NCBI RefSeq assembly: GCF_023973145.1
Contig: NZ_CP099546.1
Location: 1 to 64,000 of the forward strand
Direction: 5' to 3'
Length of the DNA stretch: 64,000 bases
Source: Natronosalvus vescus
GTDB taxonomy: Archaea > Halobacteriota > Halobacteria > Halobacteriales > Natrialbaceae
How positions within the stretch are numbered: position 1 is the first letter of the stretch; every line of letters starts with the position of its first letter. Of the stretch, positions 18,886 to 27,223 are shown piece after piece. Under the pieces are notes generated by a model. The model worked only from the letters and a program-made list of their open reading frames with translations. It did no database searches and was not told the DNA's origin. Position numbers and translations under genes: made by a program.

Positions 18886-20481
18886 TTATTTGTCCGTCAG
18901 CAGTCGGCGCAGGATGTCACCGTATGCCGGCCGGGTGATGAGCACCCCGATGAGCACGCCGAGGATCGTGATGATGGCGAACCCACGGAGGTCACCCAGG
19001 CTCAGGACGGCCAGCGGCGACATCGCGATGATCGTCGTTGCAGCGGCGGCCCCGATGATCCAGAACGCCTTCCGGAAGCGGGACTCGAAGACGCGTCTCG
19101 AGTTGACGTCACCCTCGTCTAACACCTCGTCGGCGATGATGATGAGGTCGTCCACCCCGGTACCGACGACGGCGATGAAGCCGGCGACGTGAGAGAGGTC
19201 GAGGGGCATCCGCAGGAGGGCGGCGAAGCCGAGCAGGATGACGACCTCCGAGAGGGCGGTGACGATCATCGGCAAGGCGACGCGGCGATCCCCGTAGCGC
19301 AGGTAGACGACGCCACTGACGGTCAACACGGACAGGATACCGATGAGCAGCGAGTAGTTTTTGAACTGGTCGGCCAGTGCCGGGCTGATGCTGTAGGTCT
19401 GATCGCGTTCGAAGTCGAGCGGGGCGCGCAGTTCGCCGGCACGGAGGTTGACCGACAGCGCCTGGGCATCTTGCTGGCTCGGCGTAATCATCTCGAAGGT
19501 GCCGCTGCTGGCCCACTCGCCGGATTCCATGTTGGCTCCGAGGCTGGGCGAGAGGCTGTGGGCGTCGACGACCTCGCCGTCGACGACGGTGAGCAGACAG
19601 TAGTTGCTCCCTTCGTGTTCGGGGTTGCCGTAGTCACACTGGTGTGGGTTCTGGGTGAAGCCGGTCTCGACCATCCGTTGCTGGTACTCCTCGGCTGGCC
19701 CAGGATTGACGGAGACGGGGACGTAGTGGTACCCCTGCTCGGTGTTGTACGAGGCCGTCCCGATCTGGCCGAAGTCGGCCTGCACGAGCGCCGTCTCGTT
19801 TTGCTGGCCGCCTTCGCCATCGGGGTAGTGCATCTGGATCTCGACGATGCCGCGATCCTGGAGTAGCGCCCGGAGTTCGTCGTCAGTCATCCCCGGCGCT
19901 TCGGTCACGATGTAGAAGGTACCGTCCATCTCGGCCTGTGAGACGCGGCTGCCCGCGAGGCCGGCTTCGTTGATCCGCAGGTCGATGGTCGTCTCGATGT
20001 CGCTGCGGGTTTCGGCGGTGACGCCCTGTCGGACGTCGTCCTCGGTCACGTCGAGGCCGGCGTTCTGGAGCGCGGTGGCGAACTCCGCTTCGGTGTACTC
20101 GTTGGTGAATATCTCGACGCTAATGAGGAGGTTCTGGGGGTCGGTTCTGACGAGCGCATCGCCGGTCTCGAGACCGAGTTCCTCGGAGACGCTCGCCTGG
20201 ATCTCCTGGGCGCGTTGGTCGACCTCGTTGGGGTCGTCGGTATCGAGTTCGACGTCCTCGACGGTCAAACCGACGACGGGGGCGCTGATCTTCGTCCCGC
20301 CGTCGAGGCCGAGGCCGAACTCGAGGTTGTGGTAACTCGTGGTGGTGGAGTCGTTCTCGGTGACGTAGGAGTCGTCGGCCATGATCCCACCGGGGTAAAA
20401 GAGGAACACCAGTGAGAGGGTGAGAAACAGCGCGAGCAACAGCAGGCGCCAGTTCGCCTTGATGGACTGAATCGGGCTCAT
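18886..20481 (-). CDS. secD: protein-export membrane protein SecD
   Basis: 531 residues from the ATG at 20481; the longer frame is not coding. TM1 (LLLLALFLTLSLVFLFY) is followed by a large extracellular domain with the SecD signature GLGLDGGTKI (haloarchaeal form of D1). Five more TM segments (about 370-520) contain GFIAVVGTGVDDLIIIADE. With SecF it forms the proton-motive-force-driven accessory of the Sec translocon. It overlaps secF by 4 bp (ATGA), so the two are translationally coupled. The order F then D is the haloarchaeal arrangement. Confidence 0.95.
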   Translation of the reverse strand: MSPIQSIKANWRLLLLALFLTLSLVFLFYPGGIMADDSYVTENDSTTTSYHNLEFGLGLDGGTKISAPVVGLTVEDVELDTDDPNEVDQRAQEIQASVSEELGLETGDALVRTDPQNLLISVEIFTNEYTEAEFATALQNAGLDVTEDDVRQGVTAETRSDIETTIDLRINEAGLAGSRVSQAEMDGTFYIVTEAPGMTDDELRALLQDRGIVEIQMHYPDGEGGQQNETALVQADFGQIGTASYNTEQGYHYVPVSVNPGPAEEYQQRMVETGFTQNPHQCDYGNPEHEGSNYCLLTVVDGEVVDAHSLSPSLGANMESGEWASSGTFEMITPSQQDAQALSVNLRAGELRAPLDFERDQTYSISPALADQFKNYSLLIGILSVLTVSGVVYLRYGDRRVALPMIVTALSEVVILLGFAALLRMPLDLSHVAGFIAVVGTGVDDLIIIADEVLDEGDVNSRRVFESRFRKAFWIIGAAAATTIIAMSPLAVLSLGDLRGFAIITILGVLIGVLITRPAYGDILRRLLTDK

Positions 20482-21356
20482 CGGGCCACCCCCTCGAACT
20501 TGTACCAGCGAAGCAGGCTGAGATTCAGCAGGTAGGTGTTCATGAGGTCGGCGGCCAGCCCGACGAAGAGGATCAGGCCGATCGACATCAGGAGTTCGAC
20601 GCCGAGGGCCCACGCGGAGATGGCCATCACGAGCATGGCAGCCATCGAGGTGACGGTCATGGTGACGCCGGTTCGCATCGCCCGGTGGGTACTCTCGTAG
20701 AAGTCACCGCCTCGCCTGAGGATGTGGTTGTTGAGCAGGATGTCCGAATCCACCGAGTACCCAATGATCAACAGGAGGCCGGCGACGGTACCGAGCGAGA
20801 GCTGAATGCCGACGATGTTCATGAACGCGAGCGGGATCACGATGTCGGAGAACGCCGAGACGACGATTGCGATCGACGGGACGAACGTCCGAAAGAGGAG
20901 GAACGCGAGAATGCTCATACCCACGAACGCAGCGCCGAGTCCGAGAATCGCAGTCTGTTGGGCGGCGGCACCGAAGCTCGCGGACGTTTCAGCGGTGAGC
21001 TGGACGACACCGTCATTGCCCTCGACCGGCTCGAGGTTCGCCTCGGCTTCCTCGGCGACGTCGGCATCGGTCGGGGCGAACTGGACGAGGTACTGGTTTT
21101 CAGCGGCCTGTACCGACTGTACTGACTCGGGTTCGACGCTGAATGCAGATTCGATTTCGGATTCCGAACTCGTCGTTTCGATCGTCAGTTCGGTTCCACC
21201 TGCGAAGTCCGTGCCGAGCGCGACCGGGGAGCCGTAGACGAGATAGCCACCGGCGAGGATGAGGAGCGCGAAGGCGAGGACTGCGAGCGGAACCGCCGCC
21301 AACTGGCGGTTGGTGTACCGGGTGTAGTCGATCTCCGGTACCTGGAGCGTCGCCAT
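20478..21356 (-). CDS. secF: protein-export membrane protein SecF
   Basis: 292 residues from the ATG at 21356 (MATLQVPEIDYTRYTNRQL); upstream codons to 21410 are not conserved in type. It has six TM segments. The SecF signature GTDFAGGTELTIET follows TM1, and the GYSVDSDILLNNHILRR motif is in TM4. A weak AATTAAGA (about 21390-21397, minus strand) may be the promoter, giving a short leader. Confidence 0.95.
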   Translation of the reverse strand: MATLQVPEIDYTRYTNRQLAAVPLAVLAFALLILAGGYLVYGSPVALGTDFAGGTELTIETTSSESEIESAFSVEPESVQSVQAAENQYLVQFAPTDADVAEEAEANLEPVEGNDGVVQLTAETSASFGAAAQQTAILGLGAAFVGMSILAFLLFRTFVPSIAIVVSAFSDIVIPLAFMNIVGIQLSLGTVAGLLLIIGYSVDSDILLNNHILRRGGDFYESTHRAMRTGVTMTVTSMAAMLVMAISAWALGVELLMSIGLILFVGLAADLMNTYLLNLSLLRWYKFEGVAR

Positions 21357-21475
21357 ATATACTCGGGTGTAGGAGTCGGCGTAAGTAAGCCTTCTTAATT
21401 CCGCTACCAACTTTCACGCCCTGGGTCGGGGAACAAAACAGATGGCGTAAAGCGACTCGAGGCCGTAGCGGCCGT

Positions 21476-21835
21476 ATGGAAACACACCCAGACGCAACGA
21501 CGGAGGGTAACGCCGTGGAGGGGGCCGTCGCGGATCGACTCGTGATCTCCTATCCCGAAGACCTCTCGGACTGGGGACGGTTTCAAGTGGAGAAACCGTC
21601 GTTCAAGGCGTTTCTCCGCAAGACGCGAACGGCGGCGGAGCCGGGCGATATCTGGGAGGAGTTCGTCGGCGTCGGCTGCTGTGGCAGTACCCTCGATGTC
21701 CCGATCCGGGTCGAGGCACTCGAGGGCGGTTCCGAGATCGGTGAGGAAACCGAGATCGTCTACGAGGTTCGCGAGGCCTGCGGCCTCGAAGGGAGTTGGC
21801 GGGTTCAGAGCAAGGGCGGGCCAAGTCGGTCGTAA
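21476..21835 (+). CDS. conserved haloarchaeal protein with a Cys-Cys motif
   Basis: 119 residues. A central FVGVGCCGSTLDVPIRVEAL carries adjacent cysteines, and the flanks are mostly beta. No enzyme family was recognised; a DUF-type family is likely (DUF7968 from memory, uncertain). A TATA-like CGTAAAGC lies about 27 nt before the ATG. It is divergent from secF, with about 120 bp between the starts. Confidence 0.65.
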   Translation: METHPDATTEGNAVEGAVADRLVISYPEDLSDWGRFQVEKPSFKAFLRKTRTAAEPGDIWEEFVGVGCCGSTLDVPIRVEALEGGSEIGEETEIVYEVREACGLEGSWRVQSKGGPSRS

Positions 21836-21922
21836 TTCACGAGCGCACCGTCAGTTCCTCTCTCGAGTGCTCTCCAAATACTATGTTTTCTATAGCAAAA
21901 CACTACACTGTTTGAAGTCAAC

Positions 21923-22267
21923 TCATCGATTCCGGTACCGCTGGATGCTGAACTGCCCGTACCCCCCGTAGGCGATCTCGAGCGACCCGACCCACCAGTT
22001 CCAGCGTTCGGCGGGGGTGCCGTTGGGGGCGTCAGAAAGCTCCTCGAGCACGACGTCGTTGGTCAATTCGGCACCGACGTCGGCCTCGTACCGTCCCGAA
22101 TCGTCAAGGTCGACGGCTTGCCGGACGACGACGCGGGATTGGCCCCTTGTCCCGCCGAATTTGCGACGGAGGCGGATCTCGAGGGAGCCGGGATCGAGTG
22201 GCACGCTCGAGCGTACGGGGCCGCCGTATTTGAGTGTTCGAAGTGTTTCGGATCGACGATCCGCCAT
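21923..22267 (-). CDS. conserved haloarchaeal protein, unknown function
   Basis: 114 residues from the ATG at 22267 (MADRRSETLRTLKYGGPV). The frame remains open upstream but only as antisense of rps6e. It is basic in the first half (SLEIRLRRKFGGTRGQSRVV) and ends WVGSLEIAYGGYGQFSIQRY. It is compact and probably beta-rich. It is divergent from rps6e, with a 258-bp shared upstream region. Confidence 0.65.
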   Translation of the reverse strand: MADRRSETLRTLKYGGPVRSSVPLDPGSLEIRLRRKFGGTRGQSRVVVRQAVDLDDSGRYEADVGAELTNDVVLEELSDAPNGTPAERWNWWVGSLEIAYGGYGQFSIQRYRNR

Positions 22268-22435
22268 CGCTAAATCAACGACGGCCGCGAGCACATGCCA
22301 GCGCAACGCGCTGGTCGTGTGCGTCGGGGGAGGGCAGGCGGTTCCAGCATTCCAACCACGAGCGAGGCGACGCCGAGCGAATGGGCCGACGTTCGATGTG
22401 GAGGAACGCATTGCGTTCCGGAACGGAGTGCTTTT

Positions 22436-22489
22436 GATCGACCTTTTCCCGAGCAACAGCGCGCACGAACACAGCGTAAAAGGTCGATC
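22436..22489. repeat. 12-bp inverted repeat in the S6e leader region
   Basis: GATCGACCTTTT (22436-22447) and AAAAGGTCGATC (22478-22489) are perfect reverse complements with a 30-nt loop. A second near-palindrome GGAACGCATTGCGTTCC lies at about 22403. The right arm ends about 36 nt before the S6e ATG, just before the TATA-like TATTTTT (22494-22500). It could be a regulator-binding site or a small structured RNA. Confidence 0.5.
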
Positions 22490-22525
22490 GACGTATTTTT
22501 CACCGCAGACCGTTTTTGGCCGCCC

Positions 22526-22942
22526 ATGGCAAGTTTCACTGTCGTCGTTGGCGACCCCGAGTCGGGGCTCGCCCACCAGCTCGAGGCGGAAGGGCAAGAT
22601 GCGAACCGATTCATCGGCAAGGAGCTCGGCGAGGAAGTCGACGGCTCGGCCGTCGGCCTCGATGGCTACACGCTCGAGCTCACCGGTGGCTCGGACAACG
22701 CGGGCCGCCCGCACAACGAGACGGTCGCGGGCAGCCAGCTCAAGGAAGTCCTGATGAAAGAGCGCCAGACCGGCTACAAGCCAGATCGCGAGGGCGAGCG
22801 CCGCCGGATCACGGCCCGTGGCCGCGAGCTCTCCGACGAGACGGCCCAGATCAACGCCACGATCGTCGCCCGCGGTGACGAGAGCGTCGAGAGTCTGCTC
22901 GGTCTCGAGTCGGCCGACGACGGCGACGACGCCGACGAGTAA
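22526..22942 (+). CDS. rps6e: 30S ribosomal protein S6e
   Basis: 138 residues beginning [20 protein letters not shown], with the S6e signature [16 protein letters not shown] and the basic [17 protein letters not shown]. The length matches archaeal S6e. The acidic C-terminal tail is haloarchaeal. It is probably co-transcribed with the next gene (17 bp gap). Confidence 0.97.
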   Translation: MASFTVVVGDPESGLAHQLEAEGQDANRFIGKELGEEVDGSAVGLDGYTLELTGGSDNAGRPHNETVAGSQLKEVLMKERQTGYKPDREGERRRITARGRELSDETAQINATIVARGDESVESLLGLESADDGDDADE

Positions 22943-22959
22943 GCCCACGAGGATTTTCA

Positions 22960-23403
22960 ATGGCCGATCGAATCTCGAGTGACAACCCGTCAGTCGACAC
23001 GATCAGGGCGACGCTCGCGGAGACGGCGACGGGCGTCCGGGTCGAGATTGATGCGGCAGACGCGGCTCAGTTCCCGTCGGATGGGGGCGAGGTGGTTCGA
23101 ATCGTCCTCGACGAGCACGAGCGGTTCGGCCGGATCGATCAGGGATTGATGGGCGACGTCGTCACCGTTCCCGGGGTCTACGAGAGCCCTGCGGCTGCGC
23201 GCGACCCGCGGGAGGGTGTCGATCTGCTCCCCGACTGGGTCGACGACCACGACGTTCGAACCGGCGGCTCGGTGCTCGTCGACGTCGTCGAACCGGACTT
23301 CCTGTACGGCTTCCGTGCCCCCGGCGAGACGGCGGTCTACGACGCGCGGGAACCGCCGGCTTCGAGTCTGCAGGATATTGCGAAGGGGCTCGAGGACGGG
23401 TAG
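22960..23403 (+). CDS. conserved haloarchaeal protein downstream of S6e (DUF7112-like)
   Basis: 147 residues with no recognised catalytic motif. The pattern is alternating beta-strands with many Asp, for example VVRIVLDEHERFGRIDQGLMGD and SVLVDVVEPDFLYGF in two separate strands. The position right after rps6e is, from memory, conserved in haloarchaea. The DUF number is from memory. A link to ribosome function is only suggested by context. Confidence 0.65.
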   Translation: MADRISSDNPSVDTIRATLAETATGVRVEIDAADAAQFPSDGGEVVRIVLDEHERFGRIDQGLMGDVVTVPGVYESPAAARDPREGVDLLPDWVDDHDVRTGGSVLVDVVEPDFLYGFRAPGETAVYDAREPPASSLQDIAKGLEDG

Positions 23404-23505
23404 TCGAGTCGATTGGGCACATTGTTTGTGGCGGCTCGCGTGGCAACGTGGAGATGACGATGCCGGCAACGGTGTTTCGAACCGTAACTCCCTTTTAGCT
23501 GGCTG

Positions 23506-23519
23506 ACTAACCGGTTAGT
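23506..23519. promoter_or_regulatory. 14-bp perfect palindrome, probable TetR operator
   Basis: ACTAACCGGTTAGT is a perfect palindrome ending 2 bp before the GTG of the TetR gene and about 10 bp after a TATA-like CTTTTAG (23492-23498). A repressor bound here would block transcription initiation, so autoregulation of the TetR-MATE operon is likely. Confidence 0.7.
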
Positions 23520-23521
23520 TA

Positions 23522-24259
23522 GTGACCGACGAGAGCGCCCGTGACGAGATAATGAACGCCACCTACGAGGCGTTGTGCGAGCACGGCTACACCGAGCTGA
23601 CGGCCCAGGCGATCGCCGACCGGACGGACAAGAGCAAGTCCCTGCTGTTCTATCACTACGACTCCAAGGAGGACATCGTCGTCTCTTTCTTCGACTTCTT
23701 GCTCGAGCACTTCGACGAGCGCGTCGAGGAGAGCCGCGACCGCCCGCCGGTCGAACGGCTGGCGCTGTTCGTCGACTGGTTCCTGTACGACCCGGCCGAC
23801 GACGAGCGGACGTCCTTTCACACGGCGATGCTCGAACTTCGCGCGCAAGCGCCGTACAACGACCGATTCCAGGAACAGCTGCGTCGGAGCGACGACGCGC
23901 TTCGATCGGCGCTCGAGGAGATTCTCAGGGCCGGGCTCGAGTCGGGTGACTTCCACGACCACGACCCCGAAGCGACCGCCGCACTGTTGATCGCCGCGCT
24001 GGATGGTGCTCGGATTCGCCAGCTGACGATCGGCCGGGACGCCTACCTCGAGGAGGTTCGGTCGGGGATCGCCACCGAAATTTTCGACGAGTTGCTCGCC
24101 GAGGACGTCGAGTTTCCGACGCGGGGTGCGGTCTCGAGCGCGACCAACGATGATGCCGGCGAGGACGCGAACGCTGAACACACGGCCGATGAACGGCCCT
24201 CGAGGATGGATGCGGGGACGGACACAGAGACGGACGCGGCCGGTGACGACGTCGAATGA
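23522..24259 (+). CDS. TetR/AcrR-family transcriptional repressor
   Basis: 245 residues, GTG start. The N-terminal HTH is IMNATYEALCEHGYTELTAQ followed by DKSKSLLFYHYDSKEDIV, the standard TetR recognition helix and YxH-YxxKxxL pattern. The C-terminal ligand domain spans about 70-190, followed by an acidic, poorly ordered tail. It overlaps the MATE gene by 4 bp, so it probably represses its own efflux operon until a ligand binds. The 14-bp palindrome before the start is the likely operator. Confidence 0.9.
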   Translation: MTDESARDEIMNATYEALCEHGYTELTAQAIADRTDKSKSLLFYHYDSKEDIVVSFFDFLLEHFDERVEESRDRPPVERLALFVDWFLYDPADDERTSFHTAMLELRAQAPYNDRFQEQLRRSDDALRSALEEILRAGLESGDFHDHDPEATAALLIAALDGARIRQLTIGRDAYLEEVRSGIATEIFDELLAEDVEFPTRGAVSSATNDDAGEDANAEHTADERPSRMDAGTDTETDAAGDDVE

Positions 24260-25728
24260 GCGAGAAACGCGACCGATCGGTAAACGTCACCGACGGGGGG
24301 CTGTTCAAGCCGCTACTCGTGCTGTCGGCCCCGATCGTGCTCTCCCAGATGCTCCAGGTCGGCTACAACCTGGCCGACACCTTCTGGGTCGGCCGACTCG
24401 GCAGTGACGCCGTTGCGGCGCTGTCGTACTCCTGGGCAATCGTCTTTCTAATGGTGAGCATCGGCGGTGGCCTCACCGTCGCCGGCACCGTGCTGGTCTC
24501 CCAGTACAAGGGTGCCGGGGATTTCACGAAGTCCCACCACGTCGCCGGCCAGACGCTCTCGTTCGTGACGATCGTCGCAATCGTCTTCGGTGTGGTCGGC
24601 TTCGCCCTCTCGCCGTGGCTGATACGGCTGGTTGGTGCTGACCCCGGTACGCCGGCGTACACCTACGCCGTCAACTACACCAGAATCATCTTCGTCAGCG
24701 TCGGCTTCATGTTCTGGTTCTTCATCTTCGACGCGCTGTCTCGCGGGTGGGGTGACACCCGGACGCCGCTCTACCTGATGGGGATCAGCGTGACGATCAA
24801 TATGGTTCTCGACCCGTTCTTGATCCTCGGCTTCAGCGAGAACCCGCTGTTCGCCTGGTTCGGTGCGACCGCACTCGAGGCCTCGCTGTACGCCCAGACC
24901 GGCTTCACCGGCTTCGGCGTCGAGGGGGCGGCAGTCGCGACCGTCTTTTCACGCGGCGTCGCCGCCATCGTTGGCCTCTACCTGCTCTTTACCGGCCGGG
25001 TCGGCCTCGAGCCCACACTCGGCGACCTGTGGCTCGACCTGCCGACGGTCAGGAAGATCCTCGAGATCGGTGCCCCGGTGGCGACCGAGCAGGGCTTCCG
25101 GGCGTCCGGCATCGCGCTGTTGACCGCACTGGTCGCGATCGCCGGCACGGACGCAGTTGCGGCCTACGGTATCGCGAACCGCCTCTCGTCGCTGCTGTTC
25201 TTGCCGGCGCTCGGTCTGGCTCGCGGAACGGAGACCGTCGTCGGTCAGAACCTCGGGGCCCAGCAGGTGAGCCGTGCCTGGCGGGCTGTCAAACTGAGTT
25301 CGGTCGTCGTCGTCGGCATCTTCGTCGTCGTCGTCGCCGTCGCCTATCCGCTCGCGGAGCCGATCACGGCAGTGTTCATCGAGGGTGAAGGCAGCGAGGA
25401 CGTCGTCAGATTCGGTGCGGCGTTCATCCTGATCGCCGGCCCGTCGTACATCTTCATGGGCGTCTTTCAGGTGCTCCTCGGTGGGCTCCGTGGCAGCGGG
25501 AGCACCCGTGCCGCGATGGTACTCTCAATTCAGGAGCTCTGGCTGTACCGCATCCCGATTTCGGCAATCGCCATCCTCCACTTCGGGATGGGCATTTACG
25601 GCGTCTGGTACGCCATCGCCCTCTCGTACGTCCTCTCGGCGATCGTGACCGCGATCTGGTTCCTCCGTGGAACCTGGACCGAGAACGTCGTCGGCGACGA
25701 CGTGACACCGACACCTGCAGAAACATGA
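24256..25728 (+). CDS. MATE-family efflux transporter
   Basis: 490 residues with about 12 TM segments in two homologous halves. The N-terminal APIVLSQMLQVGYNLADTFW and the second-half GAPVATEQGFRASGIALLTA are the paired MATE motifs. It would export organic cations or drugs using a sodium or proton gradient. It is overlapped on both sides by ATGA junctions, and its expression is probably set by the TetR gene just upstream. Confidence 0.92.
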   Translation: MSEKRDRSVNVTDGGLFKPLLVLSAPIVLSQMLQVGYNLADTFWVGRLGSDAVAALSYSWAIVFLMVSIGGGLTVAGTVLVSQYKGAGDFTKSHHVAGQTLSFVTIVAIVFGVVGFALSPWLIRLVGADPGTPAYTYAVNYTRIIFVSVGFMFWFFIFDALSRGWGDTRTPLYLMGISVTINMVLDPFLILGFSENPLFAWFGATALEASLYAQTGFTGFGVEGAAVATVFSRGVAAIVGLYLLFTGRVGLEPTLGDLWLDLPTVRKILEIGAPVATEQGFRASGIALLTALVAIAGTDAVAAYGIANRLSSLLFLPALGLARGTETVVGQNLGAQQVSRAWRAVKLSSVVVVGIFVVVVAVAYPLAEPITAVFIEGEGSEDVVRFGAAFILIAGPSYIFMGVFQVLLGGLRGSGSTRAAMVLSIQELWLYRIPISAIAILHFGMGIYGVWYAIALSYVLSAIVTAIWFLRGTWTENVVGDDVTPTPAET

Positions 25729-26846
25729 GTTTCGACGATCCACTCAGTTCCGACGGAATCGCCACCGACTATCCGGAGTCGACGCTCTCGCCGGCCGTCC
25801 GTGCCGTCGTTTCTTCGGCGTGTCCATCCCCGTCGGACGCGCTCCCGGCGACTATGTGTCGGACTGTGGCGACGGCTGACTCGTCGTCCTCGCCACCGCT
25901 CGAGGCGCTGACGTCCTCACTGATCGCTCTCGAGGGATATGCGAGGATCCGTGGGACGATGATGCTCGAGGATCGATCGGATGCCGACGGACGTCCGTTC
26001 TCGACGGGGCGGCCCCTCGATCCGACGACGGCGCTGCTGGCGAGTGACTTTCTGTTCGCTCGAGCCCACAGCGCCGTGACGGCGTCGCCGCTCGAGGATC
26101 GCCGCGTGGTGGCTTGCATCCGCACCGTGACGAGTGCCTCGAGCGATCTCGTGGCGGCGTTTTCACGAACGGCCGACGCAGCGGGGGCTGGCCGATCGGG
26201 CGACCCCCGGTCTCCGATGGCCGTCCTCTGTGGCTGTGCCTGTGAACTGGGGGCCATCGTCGGCGACCGTCCGGACGCCCTTCACGACCCGATTCGGGCG
26301 TACGGTCATGCCCTCGGTGCGATCGTCGACGCCGAGGCAGCCGTCGCGTTGGCCGATCACCGGTATCTCAGGGTCGCTGGCGATGCTGACTCTCTCCACC
26401 GATGGCTGTGTCGGGTGCTCGAGGACGATGCAGGTTCGCCGCCGATGTCGATGTCTTCCGGTGACAGCGGCGACCAATCGGCGCTCGCGGCTTCGCTTAA
26501 GACGGCCCGCGACGCTTATGGCCAACTCGAGACCCGGGACGAGATCGACGCCTACACGCTCGAGGTACTCGGGCGGCCGGTTCGTTTGCTCGAGCAGGAA
26601 CTCGAGGGTCAGGGCCAGCCTACCGATGGCCACGGTGCCGAGGGCTCTCGTTCCGAAAGCTCCGATGGTTCCGATGGTTCCGAAAGCTCCGATGGTACCG
26701 ATAGTTGCGATCGTTCCGATGGTTCCGATGACGCTCATTCCGATACCGACCGCTCGAGTGCGAGCGTCAACGATGTTGATGGCAACGAGGGCCACGACCG
26801 CGACGAACCCGGCGGCACGCACTATTCGTCCGAGGACGACCGATGA
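25725..26846 (+). CDS. degenerate polyprenyl-synthase-like protein (DUF7114-like)
   Basis: 373 residues. The helical region LLASDFLFARAHSAV and surrounding helices resemble the core of trans-isoprenyl diphosphate synthases, but the DDxxD metal-binding motifs are absent, so catalysis is unlikely. The C-terminal 90 residues are a low-complexity Ser/Asp/Gly tail (units like SSDGSDGSE) encoded by TCCGATGGT-type repeats at about 26650-26740. It is coupled by ATGA overlaps to genes on both sides. Role unknown; the DUF number is from memory. Confidence 0.65.
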   Translation: MSFDDPLSSDGIATDYPESTLSPAVRAVVSSACPSPSDALPATMCRTVATADSSSSPPLEALTSSLIALEGYARIRGTMMLEDRSDADGRPFSTGRPLDPTTALLASDFLFARAHSAVTASPLEDRRVVACIRTVTSASSDLVAAFSRTADAAGAGRSGDPRSPMAVLCGCACELGAIVGDRPDALHDPIRAYGHALGAIVDAEAAVALADHRYLRVAGDADSLHRWLCRVLEDDAGSPPMSMSSGDSGDQSALAASLKTARDAYGQLETRDEIDAYTLEVLGRPVRLLEQELEGQGQPTDGHGAEGSRSESSDGSDGSESSDGTDSCDRSDGSDDAHSDTDRSSASVNDVDGNEGHDRDEPGGTHYSSEDDR

Positions 26847-27142
26847 CCGCACGCGACCGACCCTGGCCCGCCTACCTGCTCACGGTGTTCGCCGCGGGCC
26901 TCGGCCACTGGTACCTCGGGGAGTGGAAACGTGGCGGCGTCTGGTTCGCCCTCTACGTCGGTGCGCTCGCGTTCCTGAGTGCCCGGTCGATTCCTGGGGC
27001 GCTCGATCCGGGCGCTCCGTTCGTCGTCACGGCGTTGCAGATCGACGCCGTCAGCTTCGTCGACGTCGCCATCCCGCTCTCGGTGCTCGTGGTCTGTCTG
27101 CTCGACGTCTGGCTGCGGACGATCGTCGACCCGGAGGTGTGA
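26843..27142 (+). CDS. small membrane protein, TM2-like
   Basis: 99 residues. AYLLTVFAAGLGHWYLGEWK and GVWFALYVGALAFLSA are two hydrophobic segments with a GxGHxYLG turn typical of TM2-type proteins. A third hydrophobic stretch is near the C-terminus (IPLSVLVVCLLDVWLR). It overlaps the preceding gene by 4 bp, ending a four-gene overlapping operon that begins with TetR. Function unknown. Confidence 0.7.
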   Translation: MTARDRPWPAYLLTVFAAGLGHWYLGEWKRGGVWFALYVGALAFLSARSIPGALDPGAPFVVTALQIDAVSFVDVAIPLSVLVVCLLDVWLRTIVDPEV

Positions 27143-27223
27143 CCGTCCGTACCCGGTATCGCGAGTGAATCGAGACGAACCCAAACCGTCGAACCCAAAC
27201 CCCGTCAGTCCCATCTCCGGGTA

